NCBI GenBank assembly: GCA_028565635.1
Contig: JAOXYB010044270.1
Location: forward strand, 1-12,535
Reading direction: 5' to 3'
Source of the DNA: Phoronis ovalis
Lineage: Eukaryota; Phoronida; Phoronidae
Length of the DNA stretch: 12,535 nt
Part shown: positions 9,775-12,535 of the stretch, in pieces
Numbering within the stretch: position 1 is the stretch's first letter
Layout of the letters: each line of letters begins with the position of its first letter
Notes under the pieces: model-generated
What the model saw: only the letters and a program-made list of their open reading frames with translations
What the model was told of the DNA's origin: nothing
Databases searched by the model: none
Made by a program: the position numbers and the translations under genes

Positions 9775-10576
9775 CGTTTTATCTGATAGCAAAATTAATT
9801 GTACATGCATTTTTTAAATGAAAGAGCTTCTCAATGATGCAAAGACACATGGCTAGCAAAGTCAGTTGACATTAAATGTAGACTACAAACTCGTGCTAGT
9901 TTCTACCAATGTTATGTGCAGTGATAACTAATGTGGTATCGTGCAAGACTAAGATGTGTCATGTAGTACGTAGCATGGAACTTAATGAACATGGACCTTG
10001 CCTGTATAAGAAAACGGACAATTTATTGGCAGAAAGACATCATGTTATATTGTATACTGTTTTACTGCGGCATGTTCATGTACAGTGATTATTAACAAAT
10101 GGCATGTTTTGTTGTGGATTGCAGTTTCCTGGAATGGGTTTATCACAGATTACTATTTTGATTATATGTTGATTTTTACCTAAAATAGTCGTCAAGTTGA
10201 GCAACTCAAAGTGGTAATGCAAAATAAACAATGAATGTAAGAATTGCTGTTATCAGATTCATTAAAATTACGGTTGAAAATTTTCGCCAAAAATATAATA
10301 TTGTAAAATATTGATGTTTTTGATAGGGATATTTAAACTTTTGAAACAATGGCAATTTTAATGCAAATATTAACAGTATAGAATAAACTGGTATGAAAAG
10401 TACATGTTTATGTCCTATCTCCCAGGAATCAAGCTATGATAAAATAATATGGACTATCTATGACTGACTATTGAAAAGCCTTGTGAAACATATCACTGCA
10501 GGACATACTTCAGAAACACCTACGATTTATAGTATTAATATAATGACATAGAAAAGGCATACTGTTCATTGTGAGA

Positions 10577-10582
10577 AATAAA
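10577..10582 (+). terminator. Proximal poly(A) signal candidate AATAAA
   Basis: It is a canonical hexamer about 800 bases after the stop codon. The downstream sequence (TGTGAAATAAGTGCAACTTGATGT) is only mildly GU-rich, so this is a weaker candidate than the one at 11411. Use here would remove the 61-bp duplication and the Pumilio motif from the mRNA. Confidence 0.35.
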
Positions 10583-10817
10583 TGACATACTGTGAAATAA
10601 GTGCAACTTGATGTAATGCAGGAATGCTTTACTCAGTTATACTTTGAGAGAGCATACAGAATGTAGTCCTTTGTAACTTTAGTTGTAATTTACTGTTCTT
10701 TATTTATCATTGAGTGTTATAAAGCTTTATATATGCCAAAGATATGAAACTAAATTAGATACACTGTATATTGCAGTGTAATGATACTGCATCATCATTT
10801 GTACATTAAAAGTAAAA

Positions 10818-10939
10818 TGCTGGCTCACTGATGTATAGAATTGGAACCTCTTCTTCATTGCAAGCACATTCTCAACTTTTCTGGCTCATCAAAGTATTGA
10901 ACTGTAGCCACTACTTTATTGCAAGTATGTTCTCTGTTT
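10818..10939 (+). repeat. Diverged 61-bp tandem duplication in the 3' UTR
   Basis: Units 10818-10878 and 10879-10939 align without gaps at about 43 of 61 positions by my count. Shared blocks include CTGGCTCA at the start, a central AGTATTGAA/TGTATAGAA segment, ATTGCAAG, and TTCTC. No third copy is visible on either side. The gap-free alignment despite about 30 percent divergence suggests an old duplication, perhaps one whose spacing or short motifs were kept. Confidence 0.55.
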
Positions 10940-11410
10940 GAATTGCTTTGTGTAAATATTAGTAAATTGCCCTGAAAACTGAAAAGGGTATAATTAACCT
11001 ATAAAGTGAGACAAGTTGAAATTTTGATTATTTGCTGCTACCAGACATAGAAATGTCACCGTGAATATTTCTTCAGTTCCGGTAGGAATTAAAATATAGT
11101 TTGCAATCCATACACATTACCCATTGTAAATGTTTTAACATTTAAAAATGTCTCATTCATTTACTTTTACCTGTTGCATAGTCTGGTGAAAGAGTTTATG
11201 TATTTATTATCAGTGCTATAGTACTTAATTAACAATACACTGCATGCACACCAGATTGATTGTGACTGTAAAAGAAACAAGCTACTAATCAAATTCTTGT
11301 GAAGCCTAAACTTTTTCAATTAATACAGTTACCTGAGTAGAATATGTGCAATGTTAACATTTCTGTTTATATGACATTTGTCAATATTTGTAATGTTTCT
11401 GTCGGCATAG

Positions 11411-11416
11411 AATAAA
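11411..11416 (+). terminator. Distal poly(A) signal AATAAA, best candidate for the transcript end
   Basis: The hexamer is preceded by a TGTA element at 11389-11392 (the CFIm type) and followed by CA dinucleotides at 11432-11436 and a GT-rich tract TTTTGTGAGTT near 11445-11455. This is the full set of expected cleavage signals, giving a probable cleavage site near 11434-11440. Confidence 0.55.
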
Positions 11417-11852
11417 AGTTTATTTAATATGCACAGAATTTCAGTTTTGTGAGTTAATGATACAGCTATGTGGCTTAATTTGGATCATCAAGTTTAGTCA
11501 GTTCGTACTCAGTCTCTTAAATCGATTTAGAGGTTTGAGAGCCAAATTTTTTAGTTTGCTTGAAACCTTGTTTTTGATTGAATATATTAATATCAGAACG
11601 AGCACAATTACTACAGCAGGCTATACTACATGTAGATCAATGGTCTGATGGTACAGAAGTTAAATATTAAATTAAAAGATTCGTATGTCAAAGATCATAT
11701 TTTTATTTAACATGGACAGTTAAAATAATTGCGCAAGCCATTGACTTTAAAAAAAAAAGAATTGTTACACTTATATCTTTAATTATTTCCATGCTAATCG
11801 TACCATGCTCTTCTCTTCTGGCACTCCTTAATCAATGATCGTGATGCGACGC

Positions 11853-11871
11853 ATTGGCTATTGGATTTAAA
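11853..11871 (+). promoter_or_regulatory. Weak promoter-like cluster: two inverted CCAAT boxes and a TTTAAA
   Basis: ATTGG is present twice, 7 bases apart, followed directly by TTTAAA. The patch is GC-richer and contains CpG, unlike its surroundings, and lies about 400 bases before the downstream coding segment. It could be the promoter of that second gene. The motifs are short, so chance is a real alternative. Confidence 0.2.
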
Positions 11872-12029
11872 CCCGAGGCTCATTGCAATTTTGAGTATTT
11901 CAGTATTTCATAAATGTAAGTTTGGAATTGATTGATAAAATTAGTCTATTTTCTTTATTTTTATGTTGAGCCAATGACTGAACTAATTTCAAACAGTCCT
12001 AAGTGCCAAATGCATGCATTTTTTTTTCC

Positions 12030-12090
12030 GTTAAATTTAAATTTCTGTTAAAAGTTAAATTTCTATTTTGTTAAAGTTTAATTTCATTTG
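12030..12090. repeat. Degenerate AT-rich tandem repeat (about three units of 17-23 bp)
   Basis: Three blocks each begin GTTAAA and contain TTAAATTTC or TTTAATTTC: 12030-12046, 12047-12069 and 12070-12090. It is low-complexity sequence typical of slippage and unequal exchange, without a visible role. Confidence 0.5.
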
Positions 12091-12256
12091 CAACAGTCAA
12101 ATTTGGTTAAATATTAATTCGATTTTAATGTGCGATGTTTATGATAATGTTTGCATGACATGCAGCATTTAGCAAATAAAAGCAGAATATTGGGGTTTCC
12201 GTCATTTATCTATAATTTCTTGTCGATAATCTCTAACGGCATTGTCTTTCCTGTAG

Positions 12257-12535
12257 ATCCAAAGTATCCACAACCAGTAGCCACTAAGCATGTTTCAATT
12301 TTTATAAAATCACCCCGGGTAGAGGACATCAATTTAACATTTAGTGATGAGAGTGATGACCTGACTATAATTCCCCGGAATTCTGTTTTGTATTATGCTT
12401 GTAAATCAATGCCAAATGTTAATACATGTAAAAATATAGATACCATTTTTCCAAAATCTAACAAGAGGTCTGCGGGTGCAGACAGATGCCCATCATATGA
12501 TATAGTTTCTGTAGTTGTAAAGCCATCTTTGTATG
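12257..12535 (+). CDS. Unrecognised coding segment, probable internal exon of a second gene, cut by the window end
   Basis: After a strong acceptor (CTCTAAC branch-like site, then CTTTCCTGTAG) a frame stays open for at least 92 codons to the last base. It begins with two bases of a split codon, then PKYPQPVATKHVSIFIKSPR, an acidic patch (FSDESDDLTIIPR), a Cys-containing segment (YYACKSMPN), and a basic stretch (FPKSNKRSAG). I do not recognise a domain; the composition suggests a partly disordered protein. Base composition shifts to more GC at the acceptor. The same frame also stays open upstream to an ATG at 12160, which would give a first exon with a hydrophobic N-terminus (ILGFPSFIYNFLSIISNG), possibly a signal or anchor segment, read through the acceptor. 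The spliced model seems more likely, but no upstream exon was found within the window. Confidence 0.55.

Larger units (their letters stand above)
9775..11436 (+). other. Probable 3' UTR of the C1orf21-like gene
   Basis: About 1.7 kb of AT-rich sequence follows the stop without a splice pair or coding potential. AATAAA occurs at 10223, 10382, 10577 and 11411, so several UTR lengths are possible. A perfect Pumilio-type motif TGTAAATA lies at 10951-10958, and ATTTA motifs are frequent. The true 3' end is inferred from the last, best-supported poly(A) signal. Confidence 0.6.
11437..12256. other. Gap between the two coding units; contains a promoter-like patch and an intron-like 3' end
   Basis: No exon is supported in this stretch. 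The plus-strand frame at 11457-11648 looks like chance translation. A locally GC-richer patch at 11830-11885 has two ATTGG (inverted CCAAT) boxes at 11853-11857 and 11860-11864 and a TTTAAA at 11866-11871, and a donor-like AAAT|GTAAGT follows at 11915/11916. The final 30 bases carry a branch-site-like CTCTAAC (12231-12237) and a pyrimidine tract ending CTTTCCTGTAG, so at least this end behaves like an intron. Confidence 0.45.

Noticed and set aside
11457-11648. Plus-strand 63-codon ORF after the poly(A) signal
   Set aside because: Short, without a similar protein or splice context; a chance frame.

Overview
The window is AT-rich animal nuclear DNA. Its short coding blocks sit between GT...AG introns with pyrimidine-rich acceptors, and nothing bacterial (operons, Shine-Dalgarno sites, long ORFs) is present. 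Repeat style and gene structure suggest an invertebrate, perhaps a marine lophotrochozoan such as a mollusc. That placement is inference; the sequence alone does not fix the phylum.

The main content is one plus-strand gene spread over about 7.7 kb: five exons at 3746-3856 (ATG at 3790), 7293-7459, 8071-8120, 9203-9267 and 9730-9774, then a probable 3' UTR to about 11436. The splice phases chain correctly (1, 0, 2, then 0 once one base is corrected). The product is a 130-residue protein with an N-terminal acylation motif (MGCGQS) and a C-terminal signature (EFFKMLDAKIERGRDY) that I recognise as the vertebrate C1orf21 / DUF4612 family. These are small, probably membrane-tethered proteins without a firmly assigned molecular function.

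Exon 4 as written carries one A too many in the run at 9240-9244. The extra base puts the conserved signature out of frame and creates a stop at 9261-9263. It may be an assembly error, a real allele or a broken copy; this is the most important point to check.

Layout: 1-3745 is noncoding (5' intron or upstream DNA) with a 119-bp MITE-like inverted-repeat unit at 1456-1574. 3857-7292 is a long first coding intron holding two repeat islands (5405-5790 and 5829-6043). 7460-9729 carries the small exons and shorter introns. 9775-11436 is a probable 3' UTR with several poly(A) signals and a diverged 61-bp tandem duplication. 11437-12256 is a gap with a weak promoter-like patch and an AT-rich tandem repeat. 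12257-12535 is an unrecognised coding segment, probably an internal exon of a second plus-strand gene, cut off by the window end.

I saw no RNA gene, CRISPR array, intact transposase or reverse transcriptase, and no convincing multi-gene system. The interest lies in the C1orf21 homologue, its apparent frameshift, its UTR architecture and the repeats.
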